A stretch of DNA of 64,000 nucleotides, from assembly GCF_002968635.1 (NCBI RefSeq), contig NZ_PVBN01000006.1:1-64000 (forward strand), in the 5' to 3' direction. Position 1 is the stretch's first letter; each line of letters opens with the position of its first letter. A program made the position numbers and the translations under genes. The notes beneath the pieces were generated by a model. The model did not search any database. It saw only the letters and a program-made list of their open reading frames with translations, and was not told the origin of the DNA. The DNA comes from Neorhizobium alkalisoli. Lineage in GTDB: Bacteria > Pseudomonadota > Alphaproteobacteria > Rhizobiales > Rhizobiaceae. Positions 26,814 to 36,675 of this stretch are shown one piece after another.

Positions 26814-27878
26814 TTACTTGACCTGGGCTTCGGTGTAGTAGCCGCTGCCGATCAGGACTTCTTTCCAGTTCGTCTTGTCGACGATAACAGGCTTCAGCAG
26901 GTAGGACGGAACGACCTTTTTGCCGTTGTCGTAGGTCTTCGTGTCGTTCACCTGGGGTTCCTTGCCGCTCATGGCTGCATCCACCATATCGACAGTCACC
27001 TTAGCAAGTTCGCGGGTGTCCTTGAAGATCGTGGAATACTGCTCGCCGGCGAGGATCGACTTGACGGACGGTACTTCCGCATCCTGACCGCTGACAATCG
27101 GCATCGGCATGTCGCCGCTGCCATAACCAACGCCCTTCAGCGAAGACAGGATGCCGATGGAGATGCCGTCATAGGGAGACAGAACGCCGTTCAGCTTCTT
27201 GTCGGAATAGGTGGAGGAAAGGATCGCGTCCATGCGGGACTGTGCAGTCGCGCCGTCCCAACGAAGGGTCGCAACCTGATCCATGCCGGCCTGACCGCTG
27301 CCGACGATCAGCGTACCCTTGTCGATCAGCGGCTGAAGCACGCTCATCGCACCGTTGTAGAAGAAGTAGGCGTTGTTGTCGTCCGGGGAACCGCCGAAGA
27401 GTTCGATGTAGAACGGACCCTTTTCGGTGTCAGCCTTCAGGCCCTTCACGAGCGACGTTGCCTGCTGCACGCCGACCTGGAAGTTGTCGAAGGTGGCGTA
27501 GTAGTCGACATTCGGCGTATCGCGGATCAGGCGGTCGTAGGCGATGACCTTGATCTTCTGGTCAGCGGCCTGCTGCAGCACGTCGGAGAGCGTCGTGCCG
27601 TCGATCGAGGCCACGACGAGAACCTTCGCACCCTTGGTGATCATGTTCTCGATCTGCGAGAGCTGGTTCGGAACGTCGTCTTCCGCATACTGCAGGTCGA
27701 CCTTGTAGCCGCGCTCCTTGAGCACCTTCACCATGTTGTCGCCGTCGGCGATCCAGCGCGCCGAAGACTTGGTCGGCATGGCAACGCCGACGAGACCCTT
27801 TTCCTGGGCTGCGGCAGGTGCCGCAAAGGCCAGGCCCGCCAGCATGGCAGCCGTGGTCATATACTTCAAAATGCTCAT
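26814..27878 (-). CDS. chvE: Multiple sugar-binding periplasmic protein ChvE
   Basis: A 354-residue periplasmic sugar-binding protein with a Sec signal peptide (about 1-24, ending AAAQE). It contains long ChvE-specific blocks: [55 protein letters not shown] and [14 protein letters not shown]. In Agrobacterium ChvE binds arabinose, galactose, glucose, xylose, fucose and some sugar acids and also signals to VirA. Here it directs uptake with GguAB. ATG 27878 follows GGAGGAG. A GC-rich hairpin (27931-27949) separates it from the dehydratase gene upstream. Confidence 0.95.
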   Translation of the reverse strand: MSILKYMTTAAMLAGLAFAAPAAAQEKGLVGVAMPTKSSARWIADGDNMVKVLKERGYKVDLQYAEDDVPNQLSQIENMITKGAKVLVVASIDGTTLSDVLQQAADQKIKVIAYDRLIRDTPNVDYYATFDNFQVGVQQATSLVKGLKADTEKGPFYIELFGGSPDDNNAYFFYNGAMSVLQPLIDKGTLIVGSGQAGMDQVATLRWDGATAQSRMDAILSSTYSDKKLNGVLSPYDGISIGILSSLKGVGYGSGDMPMPIVSGQDAEVPSVKSILAGEQYSTIFKDTRELAKVTVDMVDAAMSGKEPQVNDTKTYDNGKKVVPSYLLKPVIVDKTNWKEVLIGSGYYTEAQVK

Positions 27879-27930
27879 GTAGTACTCCTCCTTGAGGTCG
27901 GCTCTCCTTGAGCCGCCGTAGCTAAGGTTA

Positions 27931-27949
27931 GGGCGGCCCCCCGCCGCCC
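27931..27949 (-). terminator. GC-rich hairpin between dehydratase gene and chvE
   Basis: GGGCGGC-CCCCC-GCCGCCC, perfect 7-base arms, in the 88-base gap between the dehydratase stop (27967) and chvE start (27878). It has no T run. It may slow read-through or mark an RNA processing point, so chvE could have its own promoter close by. Confidence 0.5.
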
Positions 27950-27966
27950 CTGGGGATCGTTACCGA

Positions 27967-29811
27967 TCAGTGGTTATCGCGCGGCAGCCCGGCTGTCTGG
28001 GCGATCCGCTGGTATTTGATGGCCGGTTCCAGAACCGCGCCGGTTTCCATCTGACCCACGATGCCGCGCTGGATTTCCTGCCAGGGGGTCTGATGCTTCG
28101 GATATTCGTAGCCGCCGTTTGCTTCCAAAGCCTTACGGCGTTCGGTTAATTCTTCGTCAGAGATCAGGATGTCGGCCGTGCCCCGTCCGAGATCGATTCG
28201 CACGCGGTCGCCGGTACGCAACAGAGCCAGGCCGCCCCCGGCCGCCGCCTCAGGCGACGCGTTGAGGATGGACGGGCTGCCTGATGTACCCGACTGGCGT
28301 CCATCGCCGATGCACGCCAGCGACGTGATGCCCCTTTTCAACAGGTAGTCGGGCGCACGCATGTTCACCACTTCCGCAGCCCCTGGATAACCGATCGGGC
28401 CGGCGCCGCGCATGAAGAGGACGGTGTGCTCGTCGATCTCCAGCGACGGATCGTCGATCCGGTGATGATAATCCTCCGGTCCGTCGAACACCACGGCGCG
28501 GCCCTCGAAAGCTTCCGGGTCATTCGGGTTCGACAGATAACGCTCACGGAATTCCGGCGAGATGACGCTGGTCTTCATGATGGCGGAGGAGAAGAGGTTG
28601 CCGCGCAGCACCCGGAAACCGGCCCGCGCCTTGAGCGGCTCTTCGTAACGGCGAATAACCTTGGCATCCTCGATAATGGCGCCGCGGCAGTTCTCGCCGA
28701 TCGTCTTGCCGTTCACGGTCATAGCGTCCTCGTTGATGAGGCCCTGTTCCATGAGCTGATTGACGACGGCCGGCACGCCGCCCGCATGATAGTAATCCTC
28801 GCCGAGATATTCGCCGGCCGGCTGGAGGTTGACCAGCAGCGGCACCTCTTCACCATAAGTCTGCCAGTCGTCGACGGTAAGATCGACGCCGATGTGGCGC
28901 GCCAGCGCATTCAGATGGATCGGAGCATTGGTGGAACCGCCGATCGCCGAGTTGACGCGGATCGCGTTGATGAAGGCTTCCTTGGTCAGGATGTCGGAAG
29001 GCTTCAGGTCCTCCTTGACCATCTCGACGATGCGAAGACCGGTGAGGTAGGAAACTTCCTGACGGTCGCGATAGGGTGCCGGGATTGCGGCCGAACCCGG
29101 CAACTGCATGCCGAGCGCCTCGGCAAGTGAATTCATCGTCGTTGCCGTGCCCATGGTGTTGCAGTAACCCGTCGACGGGGCAGACGACGCGACGAGCTTG
29201 ACGAAGCCCGCATAATCGATCTCGCCCTTCGCGAGCAGCTCGCGCGCTTTCCAGACGATCGTGCCGGAACCGGTCCGTTCGCCGCGGAACCACCCGTTCA
29301 GCATGGGGCCGACCGACAAGGCGATCGCCGGGATGTTGACGGTGGCAGCGGCCATGAGACAGGCCGGAGTCGTCTTGTCGCAACCGATGGTGAGAACGAC
29401 GCCGTCCAGCGGGTAGCCGTAGAGCACCTCGACGAGGCCGAGATAGGCGAGGTTACGGTCGAGACCTGCGGTCGGACGCTTGCCGGTCTCCTGGATCGGG
29501 TGGACCGGGAACTCGATCGCGATGCCGCCGGCTTCCCGGATGCCTTCGCGCAGGCGATGAGCGAGTTCGAGATGATGGCGATTGCATGGAGAAAGATCAG
29601 ACCCGGTCTGCGCGATGCCGATGATCGGCCGATCCGACTGGAGTTCTGCCTGGCTGAGACCGAAATTCATGTAACGCTCGAGATAAAGCGCCGTCATGTC
29701 GACATTCGCCGGGTTGTCGAACCAGGCGCGCGAGCGGAGCTTCTTCACTTCCTGCCGGCGCCGATCGGTTTCGGCGATTTCATTGGATGGAGCGTTTTCC
29801 GAATTGCTCAT
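27967..29811 (-). CDS. Aldonate dehydratase of the IlvD/EDD family (pentonate/hexonate type)
   Basis: A 614-residue iron-sulfur dehydratase. It closely resembles sugar-acid members of the family (Caulobacter D-xylonate dehydratase, Rhizobium L-arabinonate dehydratase): [65 protein letters not shown] and [16 protein letters not shown]. Cluster cysteines are those in SPCN, GCDKT and probably YCNT. It would turn the aldonate made by the neighbouring aldose dehydrogenase into a 2-keto-3-deoxy acid. Whether arabinonate, galactonate, fuconate or xylonate is preferred cannot be read from the sequence. It starts 2 bases after the dehydrogenase stop. Confidence 0.85.
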   Translation of the reverse strand: MSNSENAPSNEIAETDRRRQEVKKLRSRAWFDNPANVDMTALYLERYMNFGLSQAELQSDRPIIGIAQTGSDLSPCNRHHLELAHRLREGIREAGGIAIEFPVHPIQETGKRPTAGLDRNLAYLGLVEVLYGYPLDGVVLTIGCDKTTPACLMAAATVNIPAIALSVGPMLNGWFRGERTGSGTIVWKARELLAKGEIDYAGFVKLVASSAPSTGYCNTMGTATTMNSLAEALGMQLPGSAAIPAPYRDRQEVSYLTGLRIVEMVKEDLKPSDILTKEAFINAIRVNSAIGGSTNAPIHLNALARHIGVDLTVDDWQTYGEEVPLLVNLQPAGEYLGEDYYHAGGVPAVVNQLMEQGLINEDAMTVNGKTIGENCRGAIIEDAKVIRRYEEPLKARAGFRVLRGNLFSSAIMKTSVISPEFRERYLSNPNDPEAFEGRAVVFDGPEDYHHRIDDPSLEIDEHTVLFMRGAGPIGYPGAAEVVNMRAPDYLLKRGITSLACIGDGRQSGTSGSPSILNASPEAAAGGGLALLRTGDRVRIDLGRGTADILISDEELTERRKALEANGGYEYPKHQTPWQEIQRGIVGQMETGAVLEPAIKYQRIAQTAGLPRDNH

Positions 29812-29813
29812 AA

Positions 29814-30740
29814 TCAGTCCTCGAATGCATCTGTTTGAATGCGCCGGCCCAGCATGAAGGCATCGGCGACATGCACCAGCGGCGAAAAGTCGGCATCACT
29901 CCGGCCGGCAGCCACCAATGCTACGAAATCACGATAGAGGTTACGGTACTCGCGATCCTCCTCGAGAATCGCGTTTTGACCATCGACAAAAAGCCGGCTG
30001 CCGCCATGTGTCAAAACGACCGGACCCTCATCGGTCTCGACTCGAATATCCCATGTTTGCGGACCTGTCTGCCGCCAATCGAATTCCGCCGACACTGGAA
30101 GCCCCCTATCGGTCTCGAAGGCGAGACTTGCGGCAATCGGCGCCGCACGGTTGGCCGGGAAGGTCAGTTCGGAATTGGTGAGATGGAATTTTTCAGGCAT
30201 AATTTGAGTGACGATCGACAGCGCATTGATGCCTGGATCGAATACGCCCAGACCGCCCGGCTCCCAGATCCAGGCCTGCCCCGGATGCCAGTGACGAACG
30301 TCTTCCTTCCACTCGACAGCCACGCTGCGGATTTTTCGCTTGGCGAGCAGCGCACGCGCCGGCTCGACTGCAGCCGCCGCGCGGGAATGCCAAGTCGAAA
30401 ACAGGGTCAGCCCCTTCGCCTTGGCGAGCGCTTCCAACGCATAGACCTCGGAAAGCGTCGCACCCGGCGGCTTTTCGAGCATCACGTGCTTGCCTGCGTC
30501 AAGCGCCGCCTTGGCCTGCTCGAAACGGCCCTGGGGCGGAGTACAGAGCGAAACGGCGTCAATTTCCATGCCGGACGCAAGCAGATCGCCGATTTCGTGG
30601 AAACAGGCGACGCCATCGAGTTGGGCATTGCGGCTCGCGACAGCCACCAACTCGATGCCCTCGGTTGCCTTGATCGCACCGAGATGCTGATCCCTTGCGA
30701 TCTTTCCGAGACCGACTATGGCGAGACGAATGGAAGCCAT
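29814..30740 (-). CDS. L-arabinose/D-galactose 1-dehydrogenase (Gfo/Idh/MocA family)
   Basis: A 308-residue NAD(P)-dependent oxidoreductase. I place the start at ATG 30740 ([19 protein letters not shown]), with GAGGGTGCC upstream; a longer frame from 30785 runs into gguC. It shares [56 protein letters not shown] and the C-terminal [14 protein letters not shown] with characterised Azospirillum L-arabinose and related D-galactose 1-dehydrogenases. It oxidises the aldose at C1 to the lactone. Catalytic His lies in FDPGIN-region helix or EKPP motif as usual in the family. Confidence 0.9.
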   Translation of the reverse strand: MASIRLAIVGLGKIARDQHLGAIKATEGIELVAVASRNAQLDGVACFHEIGDLLASGMEIDAVSLCTPPQGRFEQAKAALDAGKHVMLEKPPGATLSEVYALEALAKAKGLTLFSTWHSRAAAAVEPARALLAKRKIRSVAVEWKEDVRHWHPGQAWIWEPGGLGVFDPGINALSIVTQIMPEKFHLTNSELTFPANRAAPIAASLAFETDRGLPVSAEFDWRQTGPQTWDIRVETDEGPVVLTHGGSRLFVDGQNAILEEDREYRNLYRDFVALVAAGRSDADFSPLVHVADAFMLGRRIQTDAFED

Positions 30741-30747
30741 GGCACCC

Positions 30748-31740
30748 TCAGAGCTTTTTGATCGTGACCGCCTTGTTGGCGGCAACCGTCAGCCGGTTGA
30801 CGAGCGGCAGCTTGAAAGGCGCCGCAGCGATCTCGAAGACATCGCCTGGCTCGGTCTTTACGCCCTCGGAGAAGGAAAGGGTAGCCGTGCCGAAGAAATG
30901 CACATGAAGATCACCCGGCTCGCGGAACAGCTCGTATTTGAAGTTGTGATGTTCCAGATTGGCGATCGTATGCGACATGTTCGCCTCCCCGGAAAGGAAG
31001 GGCTTTTCGAAGATCACCTGATCGCCGCGGCGCACCCGCGACGTTCCCTCCACATGATCGGGCAGATCGCCGACCAATAACTCGGCGCCAAGCGAAGCCT
31101 GGCGAAGTTTCGAATGGGCAAGCCAGAGATAGTTGCCTTTTTCGGTCACGTGGTCGGAAAACTCGTTGGCGAGGCAGAAGCCAATGCGGAAGGGCGTGCC
31201 GTCCGGGCCGATCAGGTAGATACCGGCAAGTTCCGGCTCTTCACCGCCATCAAGGGCAAAGGCAGGCGATGCAAGATCGTCACCGGTTGCGCGCAGCTGC
31301 GTGCCATTACCCTTGTAGAACCATTCCGGCTGCGCGCCGATCTGCCCGGGAGCAGGCTTGCCACCCTCGACGCCCATCAGGAACATGCGCATGGAATCAG
31401 TCGGCTTTTCCGACGACTGAGCCGCCTTGTGCATCTTGTCGCGACCGTCCGCGGAACCGAGATGTGTGAGCCCCGTCCCCGCCACCACGAAATGGCCGGG
31501 GTCTGGATGCGTGATCGGCAGGGCAAGACGCCCCTCGTCCGCAGCCCTTTGAACATCCACGATATCGCCCAGGCCCGCCGCATCGATGCGCTGCGCCAAA
31601 GTCTGGCCGGCGGCGATCGCCTGCTGGGCAAGCTCATAAGTCGAAGAAACGCCCTGCACGACGCGGGCTGCCCCTTCTCCATCCCATGCGACGACCTGCA
31701 GCTTACCGCTGCCATCTTTAACCTGAAGAATGCGCAACAT
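30748..31740 (-). CDS. gguC: GguC/AraD1 family protein (FAH fold)
   Basis: A 330-residue protein of the fumarylacetoacetate hydrolase superfamily, GguC/AraD1 branch. Recognisable blocks are GTGLTHLGSADGRDKMH, EWFYKGNG, EEPELAGIYLIGPDG, GFCLANEFSDHVTE and metal-ligand-rich HSKLRQAS. In this family 2-keto-3-deoxy sugar acids are dehydrated or cleaved; gguC lies beside chvE-gguAB in Agrobacterium. It is the first gene of the minus-strand unit and ends 7 bases before the aldose dehydrogenase start, so the three enzymes are made together. Confidence 0.9.
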   Translation of the reverse strand: MLRILQVKDGSGKLQVVAWDGEGAARVVQGVSSTYELAQQAIAAGQTLAQRIDAAGLGDIVDVQRAADEGRLALPITHPDPGHFVVAGTGLTHLGSADGRDKMHKAAQSSEKPTDSMRMFLMGVEGGKPAPGQIGAQPEWFYKGNGTQLRATGDDLASPAFALDGGEEPELAGIYLIGPDGTPFRIGFCLANEFSDHVTEKGNYLWLAHSKLRQASLGAELLVGDLPDHVEGTSRVRRGDQVIFEKPFLSGEANMSHTIANLEHHNFKYELFREPGDLHVHFFGTATLSFSEGVKTEPGDVFEIAAAPFKLPLVNRLTVAANKAVTIKKL

Positions 31741-32064
31741 CGATTCCGTTACCCAATGATTTCATAACCTGCATGGCGTCTCCTGCCACCATGCGCCCTC
31801 CCATCAGAACCTTCAGGTCCGATGCGGCCATAAATACGACTATTGGATTGATCGCACGCTTGTCAAGAACGATCCGGAAGCATTCTAAACACGCCGGAAA
31901 TTTTTCTAAGAAGTGATTATCCAGTAAAATCAATAATTTAAAAATAGAGAACAAGCGTTCGACCTGAAGTTTGGGGCAACTTCACTCAAAATGCCTCTTG
32001 AAAAAGTAATATTATATGCTCATCCTCCGCTCGTCAGTTTGCTTCATCTCTGGGAGGATTAAAG
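31741..32064. promoter_or_regulatory. AT-rich divergent promoter region, gguC unit / ytfQ unit
   Basis: A 324-base gap with no gene I can support. The part 31890-32025 is markedly AT-rich for this genome. A TATTAT sequence at 32010-32015 inside the palindrome TAATATTA (32007-32014) could be the -10 of the ytfQ promoter; its -35 is weak. A small open frame on the minus strand (31718-31954) has no homology I recognise and spans the probable gguC promoter. Confidence 0.45.
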
Positions 32065-33024
32065 ATGAAAAGGGCACTCGCGGCGGTTACCGTCGCATTC
32101 GGTCTGACTCTCGCTTCAGGCGTATCCGCACAATCACTCACCGTTGGCTTCTCGCAGATCGGCTCCGAATCGGGCTGGCGTGCGGCTGAAACCACCGTTA
32201 CCAAACAGGAAGCACAAAAACGTGGCGTGAATCTGAAATTTGCCGATGCACAGCAGAAGCAGGAAAACCAGATCAAGGCCATCCGCGGCTTCATCGCCCA
32301 GGGCGTTGACGCCATCTTCATCGCACCGGTCGTGGCAACCGGCTGGGACGCTGTCCTGAAGGAAGCCAAGGAAGAGAAAATCCCGGTCATCCTGCTCGAT
32401 CGTGAAATCGATGCTCCGAAGGACCTCTACCTGACCGCGGTAACGTCCGACACCGTCTTCGAAGGCAAGGTCGCCGGCGAGTGGCTGGTCAAGGAAGTCG
32501 GCTCCAAGGATTGCAAGGTCGTCGAATTGCAGGGAACAACCGGCTCTTCGCCCGCCATCAACCGCAAGAAGGGTTTTGAGCAGGCGATCACCGGCCACGC
32601 CAACATCAAGATTGCCCGCTCGCAGACCGGCGACTTTACCCGCACCAAGGGTAAGGAAGTCATGGAGAGCTTCATCAAGGCCGAAGGCGGCGGCAAGGGT
32701 ATCTGCGCCGTCTACGCCCACAATGACGACATGGCAGTCGGCGCCATCCAGGCGATCAAGGAAGCCGGCCTGAAACCGGGCACCGACATCAAGGTCCTTT
32801 CGATCGATGCCGTGCCGGATATCTTCCAGGCCATGGCCAAGGGCGAAGCCAACGCGACGGTGGAATTGACTCCGAACATGGCCGGTCCCGCCTTCGATGC
32901 GCTCGAAGCCTATCTGAAGAACAAGAAAGAGCCGCCGAAGTGGATCCAGACGGAATCCAAGCTCTATACGGCCAAGGATGACCCGATGAAGGTCTATGAG
33001 TCCAAGAAGGGTCTCGGCTACTAA
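32065..33024 (+). CDS. ytfQ: Galactofuranose-type periplasmic binding protein YtfQ
   Basis: A 319-residue periplasmic protein with a Sec signal (about 1-22, ending VSAQS). It matches E. coli YtfQ along its length: LTVGFSQIGSESGWRAAET, DAIFIAPVVATGWD, LLDRE, VVELQGTTGSSPAI, GDFTRTKGKEVMESFIKAE and VELTPNMAGPAFDALE. YtfQ binds the furanose form of galactose. ATG 32065 follows GGGAGGA. Two stem-loops separate it from the ATPase gene, which should favour binding-protein production. Confidence 0.93.
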   Translation: MKRALAAVTVAFGLTLASGVSAQSLTVGFSQIGSESGWRAAETTVTKQEAQKRGVNLKFADAQQKQENQIKAIRGFIAQGVDAIFIAPVVATGWDAVLKEAKEEKIPVILLDREIDAPKDLYLTAVTSDTVFEGKVAGEWLVKEVGSKDCKVVELQGTTGSSPAINRKKGFEQAITGHANIKIARSQTGDFTRTKGKEVMESFIKAEGGGKGICAVYAHNDDMAVGAIQAIKEAGLKPGTDIKVLSIDAVPDIFQAMAKGEANATVELTPNMAGPAFDALEAYLKNKKEPPKWIQTESKLYTAKDDPMKVYESKKGLGY

Positions 33025-33034
33025 GTCCTCCCGC

Positions 33035-33066
33035 CGCCCGGCCTGCTCTTCATTCTGGGCCGGGCG
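33035..33066 (+). terminator. First stem-loop after ytfQ
   Basis: CGCCCGGCC / GGCCGGGCG, perfect 9-base arms with a 14-base loop, 11 bases after the ytfQ stop. No T run follows; together with the next hairpin it forms a tandem structure. Confidence 0.6.
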
Positions 33067-33074
33067 CTAACTGA

Positions 33075-33106
33075 AACCGGAGCGGAGCCCCCATACCGCT
33101 CCGGTT
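33075..33106 (+). terminator. Second stem-loop after ytfQ, attenuator-like
   Basis: AACCGGAGCGG / CCGCTCCGGTT, perfect 11-base arms with a 10-base loop, followed by CTTT. It resembles an intrinsic terminator of moderate strength and would let only part of the transcripts reach ytfR-ytfT-yjfF. Confidence 0.75.
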
Positions 33107-33131
33107 CTTTGATACGTGCGGGAATATCGGC

Positions 33132-34658
33132 ATGTCAGACTCCTATTCTCTTCTGGAAGCCCGCGGCATAGGCAAAGCCTTCCTCGGCATCACGGCGCTC
33201 GACGGCGTCGACTTCTCTCTGGAGCGGGGCGAAATCCACGCGCTGCTCGGCGAAAACGGCGCCGGCAAATCAACGCTGATCAAGATCTTGACCGGGGTTT
33301 ACAGCCGCGACCGCGGAACGATGCACCTCGACGGTAGCGACGTGACGCCGGCAAGCGTGGCCGAGGCTCAGGCGCTCGGCATCGGCACGGTTTACCAGGA
33401 AGTCAATCTGCTGGAAAACCTGACGGTGGCCGAAAACCTCTTTCTTGGACGCCAGCCGCACCGCTTCGGCCTGATCGACCGCCGCGAGATGCGCCAGCGC
33501 TCGAAGACGCTGCTTGCACGCTATGGCCTCGATATCGATGTCGACGCCCTGCTCTCCTCCTATTCCGTCGCCGTTCGCCAGATCGTCGCGATCGCTCGCG
33601 CCGTCGATCTGTCCGGCAAGGTCCTGGTTCTCGACGAGCCGACCGCCAGCCTCGATTCCCATGAGGTCGAGATGCTGTTTTCGGTGCTGCGCCGGCTTCG
33701 CGAAGAAGGTCTCGGCATCATCATCATCACCCATTTCCTGAACCAGGTTTATGCGATTGCCGACCGCGTCACCGTTTTGCGCAACGGACGCCTGGTAGGC
33801 ACCCGCAAACTTTCGGAACTGCCGCAACTGGAGCTCATTTCGATGATGCTCGGCCGCGAATTGCAGCACATCACCCGCGAACATCAGGCGCAGGAAGAAA
33901 CGGTTGCGGCAACCGCCGAGGCTCCCATCCGCTTTGCTGGCTATGGCAAGCGCGGCAGCGTGGCGCCCTTCGACCTCGATATCCGCCCCGGTGAAGTGGT
34001 CGGCATTGCCGGGCTTCTCGGCTCGGGCCGGACCGAGACCGCGTTCTTGCTCTTCGGCATCGACCGCGCCGACAGCGGCACTGCGACGATAGACAACCAG
34101 CCGGTTTCCCTCAGCTCACCCGAGGCGGCGATCGTCAACGGCTTCGGCTTCTGCCCTGAGGAGCGCAAGACGGATGGCATCATCGGCGACTTCTCGGTTG
34201 CCGACAACATCGCCCTCGCACTACAGGCCCGGCAGGGCTGGGCAAAGCCGATCTCTTCGCGCGAAAAGCAGGCCCTCGCCGAGAGTTTCATCAAATCCCT
34301 CGACATCCGTCCCCCGGATCCCGAACGGCCGATCAAATTCCTCTCCGGCGGCAATCAGCAGAAGGCGATACTCGCCCGCTGGCTGGCGACCGAGCCACGC
34401 CTCCTGATCCTCGACGAACCGACGCGCGGCATCGATATCGGCGCGCATGCGGAAATCCTTAAGATGATCGAGCGCCTGTGTTCCGAAGGCATGTCCCTGG
34501 TGGTAATATCGTCCGAACTTGAGGAACTGACTGCGGTCGCCCATCGGGTCATCGTGCTCTCGGACCGCCGGCATGTCGCGGAACTGTCAGGCGATGCCTT
34601 GACCGCCGACAATATCATGCAGGCGATCGCCACGTCAGCCCGCACGGAGGCCGCGTGA
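33132..34658 (+). CDS. ytfR: Galactofuranose-type ABC ATPase YtfR
   Basis: A 508-residue double ATPase of the sugar class. First half: Walker [10 protein letters not shown], Walker [13 protein letters not shown]. Second half: GLLGSGRTE, signature LSGGNQQK and [12 protein letters not shown], the usual degenerate second site. Domain order and neighbours match YtfR. Its TGA overlaps the GTG start of the next permease by 4 bases. Confidence 0.92.
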   Translation: MSDSYSLLEARGIGKAFLGITALDGVDFSLERGEIHALLGENGAGKSTLIKILTGVYSRDRGTMHLDGSDVTPASVAEAQALGIGTVYQEVNLLENLTVAENLFLGRQPHRFGLIDRREMRQRSKTLLARYGLDIDVDALLSSYSVAVRQIVAIARAVDLSGKVLVLDEPTASLDSHEVEMLFSVLRRLREEGLGIIIITHFLNQVYAIADRVTVLRNGRLVGTRKLSELPQLELISMMLGRELQHITREHQAQEETVAATAEAPIRFAGYGKRGSVAPFDLDIRPGEVVGIAGLLGSGRTETAFLLFGIDRADSGTATIDNQPVSLSSPEAAIVNGFGFCPEERKTDGIIGDFSVADNIALALQARQGWAKPISSREKQALAESFIKSLDIRPPDPERPIKFLSGGNQQKAILARWLATEPRLLILDEPTRGIDIGAHAEILKMIERLCSEGMSLVVISSELEELTAVAHRVIVLSDRRHVAELSGDALTADNIMQAIATSARTEAA

Positions 34659-35692
34659 TGAACCGCCTTACCCGCCGCTTGCGCCGCCTCGCTCCGCAGA
34701 TCGCCGCGCTGGCGATCATCCTCGCGCTGATCACTGCGATCGCCCCTGGCTTCCTTACGGTCTCCTTCCAGAACGGCCGCCTCTACGGCAGCTTGATCGA
34801 CATTCTGGTGCGCGCTGCCCCGGTGGCACTGCTGACGATCGGCATGACACTGGTCATCGCAACCCGGGGCATCGACCTTTCGATCGGCGCGGTGATCGCC
34901 ATTTGCGGCGCCGTTGCCGCAACCCTCATCAGCAAGGGCTACCCGCTGCCGGTGGTGATCCTGACGTCGCTCGGCGTCGGCCTTGTCTGCGGTCTGTGGA
35001 ACGGCGTCCTCGTCGCGCTCCTCGACATACAGCCGATCATTGCCACCCTGATCCTGATGGTGGCCGGGCGCGGCATCGCACAGCTCATTACCGAGGGCGT
35101 CATCCTCACCTTCAACGATGACGGCTTCTCGGCTCTCGGTTCCGGCTCTCTGGGCGGCGTACCAATCCCGATCCTGATCTGGATCCTGGCGGCACTTTTG
35201 ATCGGCGTGCTCGTCCGACGTTCGGCTCTCGGTCTTCTGATCGAGGCGACCGGCATCAACCGACGCGCCGCGACACTTGCAGGCGTCCGCGCTCGCTTCC
35301 TGCTGTTCTTCGTCTATGCCGTTTCCGGTATCTGCGCAGCCGTAGCCGGCCTGATCGTCACCGCCGACATCCGTGGCGCCGACGCCAACAATGCCGGTCT
35401 CTGGCTGGAGCTGGACGCAATCCTGGCTGTGGTCATCGGCGGAACCTCGCTGAATGGCGGGCGCTTCTCGATCCTGGCCTCGCTGATCGGCGCTTTGATC
35501 ATCCAATCCATCAATACCGGCATCCTGGTCTCGGGATTCCCGCCGGAATTCAACCTCATCATCAAGGCGGGCATCATCATCGTGGTGCTGACACTTCAAT
35601 CTCCAGCGATCATGAACCTGCTCGGCTTCATGAAAACGGCGAAGACCCGGCCTGAAACCGCAACCAGCAAAGCGGAAGGAGCAGCGCGATGA
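34655..35692 (+). CDS. ytfT: Galactofuranose-type ABC permease YtfT
   Basis: A 345-residue permease, about ten membrane spans, with the family motifs ATRGIDLSIGAV and AVVIGGTSLNGG. Start is GTG 34655 (4-base overlap with ytfR) or the adjacent ATG 34658; the reading frame is the same. It forms the channel with YjfF. Confidence 0.9.
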   Translation: MMNRLTRRLRRLAPQIAALAIILALITAIAPGFLTVSFQNGRLYGSLIDILVRAAPVALLTIGMTLVIATRGIDLSIGAVIAICGAVAATLISKGYPLPVVILTSLGVGLVCGLWNGVLVALLDIQPIIATLILMVAGRGIAQLITEGVILTFNDDGFSALGSGSLGGVPIPILIWILAALLIGVLVRRSALGLLIEATGINRRAATLAGVRARFLLFFVYAVSGICAAVAGLIVTADIRGADANNAGLWLELDAILAVVIGGTSLNGGRFSILASLIGALIIQSINTGILVSGFPPEFNLIIKAGIIIVVLTLQSPAIMNLLGFMKTAKTRPETATSKAEGAAR

Positions 35693-36675
35693 TCCATAGC
35701 CGCAACCTGCCCTTCGTCACCACGCTCGGCATCTTCGTCATTGCCTACGCGCTCTGCATCCTGCAGTTCCCGAACATGCTGTCCACCCGAGTGATCGGCA
35801 ATCTCCTGACCGACAATGCATTCTTAGGCATTGCGGCTGTCGGCATGACATTCGTGATCCTTTCGGGCGGCATAGACCTGTCCATCGGTTCGGTCATCGC
35901 GTTCACCAGCGTCTTCGTCGCCGTGATGGTCGGATCCCTCGGCGTCCATCCGCTTGCCGCCTTTGCCGCAGTGCTGGTGATCTCGACGCTGTTCGGCAGC
36001 CTGATGGGAGCGATGATCCGCTATCTCGGCATCCCGCCGTTCGTGGTCACGCTTGCAGGAATGTTTCTCGCGCGTGGCGCGGCTTATCTCATCTCCACCC
36101 AATCCGTGCCGATCTCGCACGAGATGATCGACACGATCCAGAGCTTCTACTTCCGAATTCCGGGCGGAGGCAGGCTGACAGCGCTCGCAATGCTGATGCT
36201 GCTGGTCTTCATCATCGGAGCCTTCGTTGCTGGGCGCACCCGCTTTGGTGCCAATGTCTACGCGATCGGCGGCAGCGAACAGTCCGCGGAACTGATGGGT
36301 GTCCCCGTGGGGCCGACGACCATCGGCATATATGCGCTCTCCGGTTTCCTGTCCGGTCTCTCCGGGATTGCCTATACGCTCTACACATCTTCGGGCTATT
36401 CGCTGGCGACCGTCGGCGTCGAGCTGGACGCGATCGCGGCCGTGGTCATCGGCGGCACGTTGTTGACAGGCGGCGTCGGCCTCGTCGCAGGAACGTTCGT
36501 CGGCATTCTCATTCAAGGCCTTATCCAGACATACATCGTCTTCGATGGTACGCTGTCTTCCTGGTGGACCAAGATCGTCATTGGCATCCTGCTCTTCATA
36601 TTCATTGTGTTGCAGCGCGGAATCATCTGGTATTCGAATAGGCGATTGGCCGAGGGACGGCTTAGGGAGGTTTGA
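35689..36675 (+). CDS. yjfF: Galactofuranose-type ABC permease YjfF
   Basis: A 328-residue permease with SGGIDLSIGSVIAFTS, a GMFLARGAAY block and AVVIGGTLLTGGVG. ATG 35689 overlaps the ytfT stop. It is the second membrane subunit, as in E. coli ytfQRT-yjfF. The regulator gene that follows begins directly after its stop, so it is part of the same transcript. Confidence 0.9.
   Translation: MIHSRNLPFVTTLGIFVIAYALCILQFPNMLSTRVIGNLLTDNAFLGIAAVGMTFVILSGGIDLSIGSVIAFTSVFVAVMVGSLGVHPLAAFAAVLVISTLFGSLMGAMIRYLGIPPFVVTLAGMFLARGAAYLISTQSVPISHEMIDTIQSFYFRIPGGGRLTALAMLMLLVFIIGAFVAGRTRFGANVYAIGGSEQSAELMGVPVGPTTIGIYALSGFLSGLSGIAYTLYTSSGYSLATVGVELDAIAAVVIGGTLLTGGVGLVAGTFVGILIQGLIQTYIVFDGTLSSWWTKIVIGILLFIFIVLQRGIIWYSNRRLAEGRLREV

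Noticed and set aside
31718..31954. Small minus-strand frame (78 codons) upstream of gguC
   Set aside because: No homology or ribosome site; it spans the likely gguC promoter and overlaps the gguC start.
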